Shown here: positions 34,565-44,189 of the stretch, in pieces
Numbering within the stretch: position 1 is the first letter of the stretch
Layout of the letters: every line of letters starts with the position of its first letter
Source of the DNA: Anaerolineales bacterium
Lineage (GTDB): Bacteria; Chloroflexota; Anaerolineae; Anaerolineales; UBA11579
DNA: 64,000 nt
NCBI GenBank assembly: GCA_019637755.1
Contig: JAHBVC010000001.1
Location: 706,480-770,479 of the forward strand
Direction of reading: 5' to 3'
The notes under the pieces: model-generated
The model's database searches: none
The model's input: only the letters and a program-made list of their open reading frames with translations
Told to the model about the DNA's origin: nothing
Position numbers and translations under genes: made by a program

Positions 34565-35926
34565 ATGAGCAAACAATCTGCCGAGATCGTGATTTGTGGC
34601 GCCGGGATTTTGGGCGTTAGCACGGCCTATGCCCTGGCACAGCAGGGCATAAAAGATATCGTCATGATCGACGAGCGCCCGCCACTGACGCTCACCTCGG
34701 ATAAATCCAGCGAGTGCTACCGCAACTGGTGGCCTGGCCCGGGCGATGCGATGGTGCAGTTGATGAACCGCAGCATCACACTGATGGAAGCACGCGCCGC
34801 GGCCTGCAACAACATGTTCAAGCTCAACCGGCGCGGTTACCTCTACGTCACCACCGATGCGCAGCAGATCGCGGGTTTGCGCGCCGCGGCCGCGGAGGCC
34901 GCGCAATTGGGCGCCGGCGCCCTGCGTGAGCACGCCGCGGGCAGCGCCAGCTACCAGCCGCAGCATGCCGAGGGCTATGAAGGGCCTGACGGCTCAGACC
35001 TGATCACAGACCCGGCACTGATCCAGCAACACTTTCCCTACCTGGCACCGGAGACGGCAGGCGTGTTGCATGTGCGCCGGGCTGGCTGGCTGAGCGCGCA
35101 GAGTTATGGCATGTGGATGTGGGAGCAAGCGCGTGCGGCTGGCGTTAAGCTGATCACAGGCTGCGTGGTGGGCGTAGACATCCAAAACGGTGCGGTGAGT
35201 GCGGTGCGTTTGGCCGATGGCACCGTCATTGAGACCAGCACCTTTGTAAATGCCGCCGGGCCGCACATTGCCTCAGTGGGCAAGCTGCTGGGTATTGAAG
35301 TGCCCGTCTATAACGAACTGCACCTCAAGGCGGCCTTTAACGACAACTTGGCGGCGGTGGGGCGAGATGCGCCGCTGGTGATCTGTGCCGATGAGCAGGA
35401 GTTGCCCTGGGGCGAGGACGAGCGCGCCATGCTGGCCGAGGATCCTGAGACGGCCTGGCTGCTCGGCCGCTTGCCTTCCGGCGCCCACACGCGCCCAGAA
35501 GGCGATGCCGCCGCACAAAGTATCCTGATCCTGTGGGATGTGCACAACGAGAAAGTAGAGCCCAGCTTCCCGATCGCAGACGACCCGCTGTACGCCGAAA
35601 CGGCGATCCGCGGCCTAGGGCGCATTCTGCCCGGCATGCGCGGCTACCTGGAGCGCATGCCGCGCCCCAGCGTGGATGGCGGCTACTACACCAAAACGCA
35701 GGAGAACCGCCCGCTGGCCGGGCCGCTGGGCGTGCAGGGCGCCTATATCATCGGCGCGGCGTCTGGCTACGGCATCATGGCCGCCGCCGGCCTGGCGGAG
35801 CTGGTGGCTGGGCACATTAGCGGGGGCGAGCTACCCGGCTATGCCCCGCTATTTAGCCTGCAACGTTATGAGGATGCTAGCTACCAAGCGTTACTAGCCA
35901 ACTGGGGCGAGAGCTGGCAGTTGTAG
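34565..35926 (+). CDS. FAD-dependent oxidoreductase (DAO family)
   Basis: The 453-residue protein has the N-terminal dinucleotide fold (IVICGAGILGVSTAYALAQQ) with the acidic end MIDERPP, the mid-protein VNAAGPHIASVGKLLG, and the C-terminal FAD motif YIIGAASGYGIMAAAGLAEL. This fits glycine/sarcosine/D-amino-acid oxidase-type enzymes; the substrate is unknown. It is divergent from a LacI regulator. The last 25 codons share sequence with a relic at 36529-36600 on the far side of the Mrr-like gene. Confidence 0.85.
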   Translation: MSKQSAEIVICGAGILGVSTAYALAQQGIKDIVMIDERPPLTLTSDKSSECYRNWWPGPGDAMVQLMNRSITLMEARAAACNNMFKLNRRGYLYVTTDAQQIAGLRAAAAEAAQLGAGALREHAAGSASYQPQHAEGYEGPDGSDLITDPALIQQHFPYLAPETAGVLHVRRAGWLSAQSYGMWMWEQARAAGVKLITGCVVGVDIQNGAVSAVRLADGTVIETSTFVNAAGPHIASVGKLLGIEVPVYNELHLKAAFNDNLAAVGRDAPLVICADEQELPWGEDERAMLAEDPETAWLLGRLPSGAHTRPEGDAAAQSILILWDVHNEKVEPSFPIADDPLYAETAIRGLGRILPGMRGYLERMPRPSVDGGYYTKTQENRPLAGPLGVQGAYIIGAASGYGIMAAAGLAELVAGHISGGELPGYAPLFSLQRYEDASYQALLANWGESWQL

Positions 35927-35961
35927 ATAGCAAGTGATCAACGACAGGCAGGAGGGAGAGT

Positions 35962-36525
35962 ATGCCTAGGCGAAAACGCAACACATCTGACGCAGCTGAG
36001 CTTGTTTGGAACATGGCATGGCTTATCTTGCTGGGTTTGTTTGGCACCCTGCCCTGGCTGCGTTCCCTGGCCTATGTCTTGATCGGCGCTGGGGTAGTGG
36101 TAGTAATTTGGCGGCTGGTACGCTACTTCAAGTTCACCCGTCCATTGAACATCGCCCAGGTCGACGAGATGAGCGGGCCAGAATTTGAGCGCTTTATTGC
36201 AAAGTTATTAGCCTACCAAGGATATGAGGTTAGGTGCATTGGTGGGCTTGATGATTATGGTGTTGACCTGATCGCCAGCCGCGGTGGCCGCAAACACGCC
36301 ATACAAGCCAAACGTTGGAAGCAACCGGTAAGCATAGAGGCGGTGCGCGCCGCCATTGCAGGCATGGCTTATCACCACTGTGATCGCGCCGTAGTGATTA
36401 CGAGTAGCCACTTCACTAGACCCGCCAAAGAGTTGGCGAGGGGGACCCAGTGTTTACTGATTGACCGCCAGCAGCTCGCCTTAGAGATTGGCAAATGGCA
36501 GCAGGCACAAAAACCTAGCTCCTAG
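35962..36525 (+). CDS. Membrane-anchored Mrr-type restriction endonuclease domain protein
   Basis: The 187-residue protein has two N-terminal hydrophobic helices (about 15-52) and then an Mrr-cat nuclease domain: MSGPEFERFIAKLLAYQGYE, YGVDLIA with the catalytic Asp, and HAIQAKRWKQPVS, the QxK motif. VVITSSHFTRPAKELA closes the domain. Membrane-tethered Mrr proteins are often linked to degradation of foreign DNA or stress. SD GGAGGGAG precedes the ATG. It lies between two related copies of an oxidoreductase 3' end, so insertion is likely. Confidence 0.82.
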   Translation: MPRRKRNTSDAAELVWNMAWLILLGLFGTLPWLRSLAYVLIGAGVVVVIWRLVRYFKFTRPLNIAQVDEMSGPEFERFIAKLLAYQGYEVRCIGGLDDYGVDLIASRGGRKHAIQAKRWKQPVSIEAVRAAIAGMAYHHCDRAVVITSSHFTRPAKELARGTQCLLIDRQQLALEIGKWQQAQKPSS

Positions 36526-36528
36526 ACT

Positions 36529-36600
36529 ATGCCCTAGCGCGCTACCAAGATGCTAGCTACCAGCGGCGCGGCTAACTGGGGCGAGAGCTGGCAGTTGTAA
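36529..36600 (+). pseudogene. Relic of an oxidoreductase 3' end
   Basis: The stretch encodes YQDASYQ and, in another frame, ANWGESWQL followed by TAA, matching the C-terminus YEDASYQALLANWGESWQL of the FAD protein that ends at 35926. AACTGGGGCGAGAGCTGGCA and the following six bases are identical at both places, but the intervening part has indels. No complete gene remains. Confidence 0.75.
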
Positions 36601-36665
36601 ACACCAGTGATCAGTGATGAGTAATCAGTAATAAGGAACCGGTAACTCAGTAACTGATTGGTTCC
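36601..36665. repeat. Degenerate AGTGATCAGTGATGAG repeats
   Basis: CAGTGATCAGTGATGAGTAA followed by TCAGTAATAAGGAACCGGTA, CTCAGTAACTGATTGGTTCC. It is partly palindromic (GGAACC-GGTAACTCAGTAACTGATTGGTTCC) and belongs to the same low-complexity style as the tracts at 12901 and 51042. Confidence 0.55.
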
Positions 36666-36675
36666 TAGCAGTTAC

Positions 36676-37974
36676 CTATCCCGCCCACATATCAAAGCTA
36701 AACAGCGCTGCCATGATGCTCATCAAGAGCAGGCTAACCATGCTCCAGGAGCGGTCAAAGGCGGCATGCTTGCCGGCACGCGCCAACAACAGGAATACCG
36801 AAGGCGCCACGAGAATGTAACGATACATCCCCTGCGCCTGACCACTGGTGAAGGAGACGAACACCACCGCCAGGCCGAACAAAGCCAGATCCGGATGGCG
36901 GCGCAAACCGAGCAGGCAGGCCACAAAGCCGGAGAGGATGCCGGCTAGCTCCAGCGCGTAGTACGCCGAGGATTGCGACACGCCGGCACGCAGAGTCTCG
37001 AGCACCACGCCCCAGTTGTAAACGGTCTTACCCCATTCCAGCAAACCGCGGCCAAACCACACATCTTCCACAATGGTGAAGGCCTGCCCATAGTACGAGA
37101 TACGCCACAGGCCAAAGGCCAGCACGGGTGCAGAGACCGTCAGCAGGCCAGCTAGCGCCCGCCAGGAGAATTGCTTAGGCTGCAACTGTTTCCATGCCCC
37201 ACTTTGCACCCAGTGATACAGCAGCGGCAGCACCAGCAAAACGCCCACCGCACGCGCATAGGTAGCCAGCACAGCCAGTGCAGCCGCCCAGGCGAACCGC
37301 TTGCGCCGCGCCATCACGAGCGACCAGAAGGCCAGCCCCACAAACAAGCCCTCGGTATACACCTGTGCGAGGAAGAACCCGCTGGGGAAGATGACCAAAT
37401 AGAAAGCCGCCCGCAACCCACCCTCTTCGCCCAGCTCATCTTTGGCCAACTGATACAAGGCCAGCATGCCCGCCAGCGCGCCCAGCAGCGAGATGGTGAC
37501 GCCGGCCAGGCTGGCGGTGGCGACCGGGTTCATACCCAGCAAACTAAGCGGCGCGCTAAGGGCGCGCATGCTCAGCGGGTACAAGGGGAAGAAGGCCAGG
37601 CTCATCGAGAGGCGTTCGCCAGGCGCCACGCTGGCCGGCGGGCTGAAGGGCCAGAATGGCAGTTGTGCATTGGCGCTATCAAAGTAGCCATCCACCTGGC
37701 GGATATTGCTGGAATGGTAGCCCTCGTTGGCAATCGCCAGATAAAACTCTGAATCCCAGGATACATGGGTATTCAGAAAAGGTTCGTTCAGGTAGAGCTT
37801 ATCAGCCTGGGCACCGGCGCGCGTCTCTTGCGGCGTCCATTCAATAGCATAGTCCGGCCGCGCCAGCTCCAGCCGGGCGGGCAGATAGGCCTGGAAGGCG
37901 AGCATTGCAAAAACCCAACCGGCCCAGATCCAGGCCACGGTGCGATGAGCGGGAGTATTGAAAAATGAGCGCAT
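36676..37974 (-). CDS. PIG-V/mannosyltransferase-like membrane protein
   Basis: The 432-residue protein has about ten helices and a GT-C signature: WDSEFYLAIANEGYHSSNIR in the first outside loop, SLAFFPLYPLSMRAL, and FPSGFFLAQVYTEGLFVGLA. These are found in bacterial relatives of GPI mannosyltransferase 2. It probably uses a polyprenyl-phosphate sugar donor. The GT2 at 30893 could make such a donor, but that link is inference. SD AAGGAATCATC precedes the ATG. Confidence 0.8.
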   Translation of the reverse strand: MRSFFNTPAHRTVAWIWAGWVFAMLAFQAYLPARLELARPDYAIEWTPQETRAGAQADKLYLNEPFLNTHVSWDSEFYLAIANEGYHSSNIRQVDGYFDSANAQLPFWPFSPPASVAPGERLSMSLAFFPLYPLSMRALSAPLSLLGMNPVATASLAGVTISLLGALAGMLALYQLAKDELGEEGGLRAAFYLVIFPSGFFLAQVYTEGLFVGLAFWSLVMARRKRFAWAAALAVLATYARAVGVLLVLPLLYHWVQSGAWKQLQPKQFSWRALAGLLTVSAPVLAFGLWRISYYGQAFTIVEDVWFGRGLLEWGKTVYNWGVVLETLRAGVSQSSAYYALELAGILSGFVACLLGLRRHPDLALFGLAVVFVSFTSGQAQGMYRYILVAPSVFLLLARAGKHAAFDRSWSMVSLLLMSIMAALFSFDMWAG

Positions 37975-38017
37975 GATGATTCCTTGCTAAAAGATGGCGA
38001 ACTATACACCAGTCTGC

Positions 38018-38046
38018 TTGACATTCGGGCACTTCCCCTGTATGCT
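38018..38046 (+). promoter_or_regulatory. Promoter of the DEAD-box helicase gene with structured leader
   Basis: TTGACA (38018-38023), 17 bp, TATGCT (38041-38046). The leader is about 140 nt long and contains a perfect hairpin CCGCCACG/CGTGGCGG (38137-38154) inside an outer AGTCT/AGACT pair. Long structured leaders are common for cold-induced helicases, so post-transcriptional control is possible. Confidence 0.7.
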
Positions 38047-38191
38047 CTCACGGTCTTATTCAACTATCGTTATTCGGCAGTCGCTGCTGTTCTGCGCCAA
38101 CACCTGGCAACGTTGTCTTTGAACTCAGTCTGGAAGCCGCCACGTCCGTGGCGGGACACCCCATAGACTTCTGAATACACAAAGGAATACT

Positions 38192-39511
38192 GTGAAATTT
38201 TCTGAGTTCAACCTTGATTCGCGCCTGTCGAAGGGCATTCAACGCGCCGGCTACACGCAGCCCACGCCGATCCAGGAACAGGCCATCCCCGTAGCGCTTG
38301 AAGGCTACGACATCATCGGCACGGCGCAAACCGGCACCGGCAAGACCGCAGCCTTCGTGCTGCCGATCCTGAACAAGCTGCTGGATGGGCCGCGCAACCA
38401 ATCGCGCGCCCTGATCGTGACGCCGACGCGTGAGCTGGCCGAACAAATTCGCGAAACCATCGTCACCCTGGCCAGCGGCACCAGCCTGCGCTGCGTCACG
38501 GTGTATGGCGGCGTGGGTTCGCGCCCACAGATCGAAGCGCTGCGCCGCGGCGCTGAGATCATCGTGGCCTGCCCCGGCCGCCTGCTCGATCTGGCCAACC
38601 AGAACGCGGCGCGCCTGAACCGCATCGAGATGCTGGTGCTGGATGAAGCCGATCGCATGTTTGATATGGGCTTTCTACCAGATGTGAAGCGCATCATCCA
38701 GCTCTTGCCACCCAAGCGCCAGAACATGCTGTTCTCGGCCACCTTCCCCAAAGAGGTCGAGGACCTGGCAAAGAGCTTGCTGCACAATCCCAAGCGTGTG
38801 GCTGTGGGCATCAGTGCCCCGGCCAACACGGTAGCCCATTCGCTGTACCCGCTGCCGCGCCACTTGAAGACGCAAATGCTGCTGGAGATGCTCAAGCGCT
38901 CGGATGCCGAGTCAGTGCTGGTATTCACGCGCACCAAGCACCGCGCACAGAAAGTAACGCGCCAACTGGAGCGCGAAGGCTTCATGGCCACCGCGCTGCA
39001 CGGTAACCGCACGCAGAGCCAGCGCCAGTCAGCGCTTAAGGGCTTCCGCGATGGCCGCTACCAGGTAATGGTAGCGACTGATATTGCCGCCCGCGGCCTG
39101 GATATCGAGAGCATCAAGCTGGTGGTCAATTATGACATGCCGGATACTACGGATGCCTACATCCACCGTATCGGCCGCACCGGCCGCGCTCAGCGCACCG
39201 GCGAAGCCTTTACGCTGGTAGTAAATGAGGATGACCGTGACATGCTGCGCGCCCTGGAGCGCGTGATGGGCAAGATCGAGACCCGCAAGCTGGATGGCTT
39301 CGATTACAGCGCCAAGGCCGCCCCCGAAGTGGTGGCCGCCAATCAGCCGCGCGTCAAGCCCAGCGCCGCCCCGCAAGGCCGCCGGCCCAGCCCGGCGCCA
39401 CAGGGACGCAAGCCGAGCCCCGCCCCGCAGAACCGCCCGGGCCGTTCACGCTCGGCGCGCAAACACCGCGAGAACGACCAGTACGCCAAGCGGCTGGCTT
39501 CCTACAAGTAA
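38192..39511 (+). CDS. DEAD-box ATP-dependent RNA helicase
   Basis: The 439-residue protein has all core motifs: Q motif (GYTQPTPIQEQAIPVAL), AQTGTGKT, PTRELAEQ, DEAD (LVLDEADRMFDMGF), SAT, and ARGLD with HRIGRTGRAQ. The C-terminal ~75 residues are basic and carry repeats of RRPSPAPQGRKPSPAPQ type, which should bind RNA. It resembles RhlE/CshA proteins of ribosome assembly and cold adaptation. The start is GTG at 38192 with AAAGGAA upstream. Confidence 0.93.
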   Translation: MKFSEFNLDSRLSKGIQRAGYTQPTPIQEQAIPVALEGYDIIGTAQTGTGKTAAFVLPILNKLLDGPRNQSRALIVTPTRELAEQIRETIVTLASGTSLRCVTVYGGVGSRPQIEALRRGAEIIVACPGRLLDLANQNAARLNRIEMLVLDEADRMFDMGFLPDVKRIIQLLPPKRQNMLFSATFPKEVEDLAKSLLHNPKRVAVGISAPANTVAHSLYPLPRHLKTQMLLEMLKRSDAESVLVFTRTKHRAQKVTRQLEREGFMATALHGNRTQSQRQSALKGFRDGRYQVMVATDIAARGLDIESIKLVVNYDMPDTTDAYIHRIGRTGRAQRTGEAFTLVVNEDDRDMLRALERVMGKIETRKLDGFDYSAKAAPEVVAANQPRVKPSAAPQGRRPSPAPQGRKPSPAPQNRPGRSRSARKHRENDQYAKRLASYK

Positions 39512-39540
39512 AAAACGGCTCCCATACGGGAGCCGTTTTT
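39511..39540. terminator. Bidirectional terminator
   Basis: AAAAACGGCTCCC/GGGAGCCGTTTTT around ATAC separates the helicase from the convergent methyltransferase relic. Confidence 0.85.
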
Positions 39541-39543
39541 CTT

Positions 39544-40335
39544 TTACGTCTGCGCCTTGCGAACCACATACATCATCATGTGGCCGTTGTGGGCATTGAG
39601 CCATTTGGAGTTCATCAGCCATTTGCGTAGGCGCCAGCCCTGCGGCCATTCAAAAACTTTACTGAGCCAAGACAGCTCATCCTTGACGCCCTTGTAGCCG
39701 CCATACTGGTATCGGGCAATCACTTCAAAGCTGTGTTGCTTGAGCAGCTGGGTGAACTCTTTGGCGGAGTAGACGTACTGATAGAACGGCATGTTCTCGC
39801 TACCCGGGCGGCCGTAAAGACCCAAGCGCACCTTCAGGCGGCGCAGGAAGTTGAGATAGGGCACGGAAATGCACGCCACGCCATCCTGGGCGAGGATGCG
39901 ATGACATTCTTTCAAAAAGAGCTGCGGCCCTTCAGGCAGGTGCTCCATTACGCCGAGTGAGATATAGCCGCGGTAATAGCCATCCGGCACGTCCATGGCG
40001 GTAACATCGGCCACGCGAAAGGGCTACTCTGGGAAGCGTTCGTTGAGGAAACGAATCGTATCTTCGGCATAATCGACCCCTTCGGCATCGAAGCCACGCT
40101 GACGCAGGGCGATGACATATTGGCCCAGGCCACAGCCTGCCTCCAGAATTTTGCCGTTTTTGGGCAAGTGGCGCGGGAAGATCTCAGTGTAATAGTCGAG
40201 CTCGCCCTTAGCGGCTCCAGCAAACAAGCGCTCGGTATCCTGGGTCTTCCATACGGCATCCCAGTGCTGCGCGGTAGCCGCCTGGCGGTAATAGACCAGG
40301 CGGCCCTTGATAAAGATGCGTTGCACCGCAGGCAT
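39544..40335 (-). pseudogene. Class I SAM methyltransferase interrupted by an in-frame amber codon
   Basis: Two pieces lie in one frame: residues 1-103 (40335-40027) with SAM motif KILEAGCGLGQYVIALRQRG and VDYAEDTIRFLNERFPE, then TAG at 40026-40024, then PFRVADVTAMDVPDGYYRGY, ISLGVMEHLPEGPQL and the rest of the domain to 39544. Nothing else is missing. CAG or TGG mutated to TAG would explain it, as would a sequencing error; readthrough is less likely. The ATG overlaps the msrB stop (TAATG), so it was the third gene of the ileS operon. Confidence 0.82.
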
Positions 40336-40703
40336 TATTTCGGTTCCGCGGGTACGAACTTCATTGAGATGGAGTTGACGCAGTGGCGCGTGTTGGTGGG
40401 CGTGAAGCCCTCGCCTTCGAAGACGTGGCCTAGGTGGCCGCCGCAGTTGGCGCAGGTGATCTCGACACGGTAGCCATCTGGGTCTGGGTGGCGGGCCACG
40501 GCGCCGGGGATCTCCGCGTCGAAGGCGGGCCAGCCGCAGTGAGCGTCAAACTTGGTTTCCGAGCCAAACAGCGGCGCGTCACACTGGCGGCAGACGTAGG
40601 TGCCGGCGGCGTAGTGGCGGTCGTACTCGCCGGTGAAGGGCATCTCGGTGCCCTTGCGGAGGATGATGCGCTGCTCTTCGGGCGTAAGTGGATTCAGTTT
40701 CAT
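40335..40703 (-). CDS. msrB: Peptide-methionine (R)-S-oxide reductase
   Basis: The 122-residue protein has two zinc CxxC pairs ([19 protein letters not shown]), [12 protein letters not shown], and the catalytic Cys in [12 protein letters not shown]. It repairs methionine-R-sulfoxide in oxidised proteins. SD GAGGTGA precedes the ATG, 8 nt after the ileS stop, so it is co-transcribed with ileS under T-box control. Confidence 0.95.
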   Translation of the reverse strand: MKLNPLTPEEQRIILRKGTEMPFTGEYDRHYAAGTYVCRQCDAPLFGSETKFDAHCGWPAFDAEIPGAVARHPDPDGYRVEITCANCGGHLGHVFEGEGFTPTNTRHCVNSISMKFVPAEPK

Positions 40704-40711
40704 CTTTCACC

Positions 40712-43700
40712 TCAGGCTTTCACTACCGCCAAGGTTACCGTAGCGCCATCCACTTTGTGCTCCTCAGTGTAGGCACCCGCCGGTGCCGGGCCGGCGGTCA
40801 GCTCCAGGCTGAGCGTCTCAGACTTGATCGTCTCGGCCCAATCGGCCAGCACAGTTGCCAGCTCGCCATCCACGCTGTAGTAGGTGCGGATACGGTCTTC
40901 GATGTTGAAGTCCGCCTTCTTGCGCATGTCTTGAATGCGGCGCACCAGCTCGCGGGCGGTGCCTTCGGCGCGCAGCTCCGGCGTGAGGGCGGTATCCAGC
41001 CCCACTGTTACGCCCTTGTCAGCGGCAACGGCCAAGCCCTCGGCGGGCTGGCTGTTGACAATGACCTCGTCGGCGGCGAGCTCAATCTCGCTGCCGTCCA
41101 GCATGAGTTGCACAGGTTCGCCAGCCGCCACGCGGGCGGCGACGGCCGCCGCGTCGAGCGCGTTCAGCGCGCCGCGCAGCTTGGGGAAATCTGCCCCAAA
41201 GCGTGGGCCGAGCTTGGCGTTGTTGGGCTGCAAGCTGTAGGTAACCAGCTGGCCGGCTTGTTCAACGAATGTGATTTCTTTGACATTGAGCTCGTCTTTG
41301 ACAATCTCAATCAAATAATCTGTTAATCGATTAATCCCGCTGGACGAGTGTACAAGCGCGGCAGACAGCGGCTGGCGCACTTTCAAATTCGCGGCGCCGC
41401 GGGCGCTGAGGCCGAGGCTGGCCACCTGGCGGGCGAGACCCATCTCAGTGATGAGAGTCTCGTCGATGGCGGCGGTGTCGGCCTGCGGATACAGGGTCAT
41501 GTGCACACTGCTGTAGGCGGCCTCGGTGTGGGCGGCGACCAGGTTCTGGTACATCTCCTCCACCACGAAGGGGGTCAGCGGCGCGATGGTGCGGATGAGC
41601 TTGACCAGCACATGCCACAGGGTGGTGTAGGCAGCCTGCTTGTCACCGTCCTGCTCGCTGCGCCAGAAGCGGCGGCGGCTGCGGCGCACGTACCAGTTGG
41701 ACATATCATCAATCAGGGATTCGACGGCCAGGGTGACGCCGAAGGCATCCCAGTTGTTTAGTCGATTGGTCGACTGGTCAACGGTCTGATTGAGGCGGGC
41801 CAAAATCCATTTATCCAATGGGTTATCGGACGCGGGCGTGGGCCCTTCGGGGTGATTGGGGTCGAAGGCGGCGAAGCTCGGCGTCCAGCCATCCAGGCGG
41901 GCGTAGGTGACGAAGAAGCTGTAGATGTTCCACAGTGGGATCAGGAAGCGGCGGCGCACATCGTCGGCCTTGTTGTAGCCAAAGAGCAGGTTGTTCTCCG
42001 GCTTCTGGGCGCAGTACATCCAGCGCATCACATCCACGCCCATGATGTCGGCGGCCTGGCTGAACTCAATAGAGTTGCCCTTGCTCTTGTGCATCGACTC
42101 GCCCTGCTCATCCAGCAAGGTGCTGTAGCTGAACAGATTCTTGAACGGCGCGGTCTCGGCCACCACGGTACCCATGGCGAGCATGCTGTAGAACCAGTTG
42201 CGGAACTGGCCAGGGAAGCTCTCGCTGATCCAATCGGCGGGGAACCACTGCTGCCAGTACTCAGGCTCGCTGCGGTAGCGCAGGGTGCTCATGCTGACGA
42301 TGCCGGCATCCAGCCAGGGGTTGCCCACGTCGGGGATGCGGCTCATGCTGCCGCCGCATTCGCAGGTGAGCTTAACGGCATCGATGTACGGGCGGTGCGG
42401 CGTGTGCCCGGCGAAGGTTTCGTAGCCGGCGCTGGCGCGCTCGGCCAGCTCATCCTCGCTGCCGACCACGGTGTGCTCTTTGCAGGTATCGCATACCCAG
42501 ATGGGCAGCGCCAGGCCCCAGTAGCGCTTCTTGCTAATCATCCAGTCGTGCATGTTGCGTAGCCAGTCCATCTCACGCGCGTGGCCGAACTCCGGCACCC
42601 AGCGGATCTGGTCGACCACATCCATGATCTGATAGCGCAGATTGTTGGCCTTCTCTTCGGCGGTCAGCTCTTCACGCGGCTTGTCGAAGCTCTGCCCCAT
42701 GCTGATGAACCACTCGTCTACTACGCGCCAGACCAGCTCGGTCTTGCAACGCCAGCAGGTAGGATAGCGGTGCGTGTATGGCTCGTACTTATATAGAAGG
42801 CCCTTTTCTTCAAGCAGCTTGGCAACCGTGTCAGGCACTTCAGCGGTGGTCATTCCGGTGAGCTGACCGAAACCGTCCACGATGCGGGCTTCGTCGTCAA
42901 TGGGCACGATGATGGGCAGCTTGTTCTGCAGGCCGAGCTGGTAGTCCTCGGCGCCAGCGCCGGGGGCGATGTGCACGATGCCGGTACCCTCAGCCTCGCC
43001 GACCTCATCCCAGAGGATGACGCGGTGGGCCTCCTTGGCGGATTGGGTGACGCCCTTCACCAGGTCGCGCAGCTCCAGGTGGCCGCCGGGCTCGTTGGCG
43101 GCGGGCAGGTCATCGAAGGGGCCGTCGTAGGCCCAGCCTTCCATGTCGCTGCCCTTGAGCTCTGCGAGGACTTCGTGCTCGCCCTTGAGCATGGACAGCG
43201 TGCCCTTGGAGAGATAGTAGACGTCCTCGCCCTGGCGCACCTTCACATAATCCAGTTCCGGGCCGACGGCGGCGGCGACGTTGCTGGTCAGCGTCCACGG
43301 AGTGGTGGTCCAAGCCAGCAGGTATTCGCTCTGGCGGCCACGCAGCGGCATGCGGAAGGTGATGGACTTGTGCGTGACTTCTTTGTAGCCATCGCTCTCA
43401 ATCTCGTGCTGGCTGATGCCGGTGGCGCAACGCGGGCACCACGGCATGGAGTCTGCACCGCGGTAGAGCCAGCCCTTCTCCCAGCACTTCTTGAGGAAGG
43501 CCCAGATCATGTAGTTGTTCTCATCGCTGAAGGTGAAGTAGCTGCCGCCGAGCTCAGGCAGGCCGAGGTGGCCGACGACCTGCTCGACGTTGCCGGCCGC
43601 TCCACCGGCGGGGCCGGCGTAGGCGATCTCTTGCTTGGGGTCAGCGGCGAGCTGGTCAGCTAACCAGCGCAACTGGTTGGGGTCATCCCACTCCATCCAA

Positions 43701-44122
43701 TAGCCCAGGCGGATGGACTGCTCGGTCTGCACGGCGGCGAAGCGCAGCACGCGTTCTTTGCAACGCAAGACGAACTGGTCGAGCCCGTAGGCCTCGATGT
43801 CGCGCTTGCTGGCGAACTTGAGCTCCTTCTCGACCTCGACCTCGACCCACAGGCCCTGGCAGTCAAAGCCCTGCTGGTAACGCAGTTGGCGGCCCTGCAT
43901 GGCGTAGTAGCGGTTGTAGAGATCCTTATAGGTGCGGCCCCAGCCGTGATGCACGCCCATGGGGTTGTTGGCGGTGATGGGGCCGTCAATGAAGCTCCAC
44001 GGCTTGGCGCCGGCGCGCAGGGCACGCAGCTTGGTGAGCGAGCGGTCTTGCTGCCAGAAAGCCAGCGTCTCGTGCTCCTGGGCGATGAAATCTACTTTGT
44101 TGGGTACTTCTTTGAATGCCAT
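40712..44122 (-). CDS. ileS: Isoleucyl-tRNA synthetase
   Basis: The 1136-residue enzyme has the HIGH equivalent in NNPMGVHHGWGRTYKDLYNR, the KMSKS equivalent in ESMHKSKGNSIEFSQAADIM, and the editing domain with LLAWTTTPWTLTSNVAAAVG. FCNWYVRRSRRRFW-like (DDMSNWYVRRSRRRFWRSE) in the anticodon region is standard. The length and C-terminal extension fit the long (type 2, eukaryote-like) IleRS, which is often mupirocin-tolerant. SD TAGGAGAAAC precedes ATG. A T-box leader controls it. Confidence 0.95.
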   Translation of the reverse strand: MAFKEVPNKVDFIAQEHETLAFWQQDRSLTKLRALRAGAKPWSFIDGPITANNPMGVHHGWGRTYKDLYNRYYAMQGRQLRYQQGFDCQGLWVEVEVEKELKFASKRDIEAYGLDQFVLRCKERVLRFAAVQTEQSIRLGYWMEWDDPNQLRWLADQLAADPKQEIAYAGPAGGAAGNVEQVVGHLGLPELGGSYFTFSDENNYMIWAFLKKCWEKGWLYRGADSMPWCPRCATGISQHEIESDGYKEVTHKSITFRMPLRGRQSEYLLAWTTTPWTLTSNVAAAVGPELDYVKVRQGEDVYYLSKGTLSMLKGEHEVLAELKGSDMEGWAYDGPFDDLPAANEPGGHLELRDLVKGVTQSAKEAHRVILWDEVGEAEGTGIVHIAPGAGAEDYQLGLQNKLPIIVPIDDEARIVDGFGQLTGMTTAEVPDTVAKLLEEKGLLYKYEPYTHRYPTCWRCKTELVWRVVDEWFISMGQSFDKPREELTAEEKANNLRYQIMDVVDQIRWVPEFGHAREMDWLRNMHDWMISKKRYWGLALPIWVCDTCKEHTVVGSEDELAERASAGYETFAGHTPHRPYIDAVKLTCECGGSMSRIPDVGNPWLDAGIVSMSTLRYRSEPEYWQQWFPADWISESFPGQFRNWFYSMLAMGTVVAETAPFKNLFSYSTLLDEQGESMHKSKGNSIEFSQAADIMGVDVMRWMYCAQKPENNLLFGYNKADDVRRRFLIPLWNIYSFFVTYARLDGWTPSFAAFDPNHPEGPTPASDNPLDKWILARLNQTVDQSTNRLNNWDAFGVTLAVESLIDDMSNWYVRRSRRRFWRSEQDGDKQAAYTTLWHVLVKLIRTIAPLTPFVVEEMYQNLVAAHTEAAYSSVHMTLYPQADTAAIDETLITEMGLARQVASLGLSARGAANLKVRQPLSAALVHSSSGINRLTDYLIEIVKDELNVKEITFVEQAGQLVTYSLQPNNAKLGPRFGADFPKLRGALNALDAAAVAARVAAGEPVQLMLDGSEIELAADEVIVNSQPAEGLAVAADKGVTVGLDTALTPELRAEGTARELVRRIQDMRKKADFNIEDRIRTYYSVDGELATVLADWAETIKSETLSLELTAGPAPAGAYTEEHKVDGATVTLAVVKA

Positions 44123-44189
44123 GTTTCTCCTAGATGCAATTGATTAATCGGTTAGTCCATTAATCCGTGTCAATTGCTGCTGAGCGGAA

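Noticed and set aside
35962..36525. A complete restriction-modification system around the Mrr-like gene.
   Set aside because: No methylase or specificity gene is nearby. Type IV or membrane-linked nuclease activity is the most that can be claimed.
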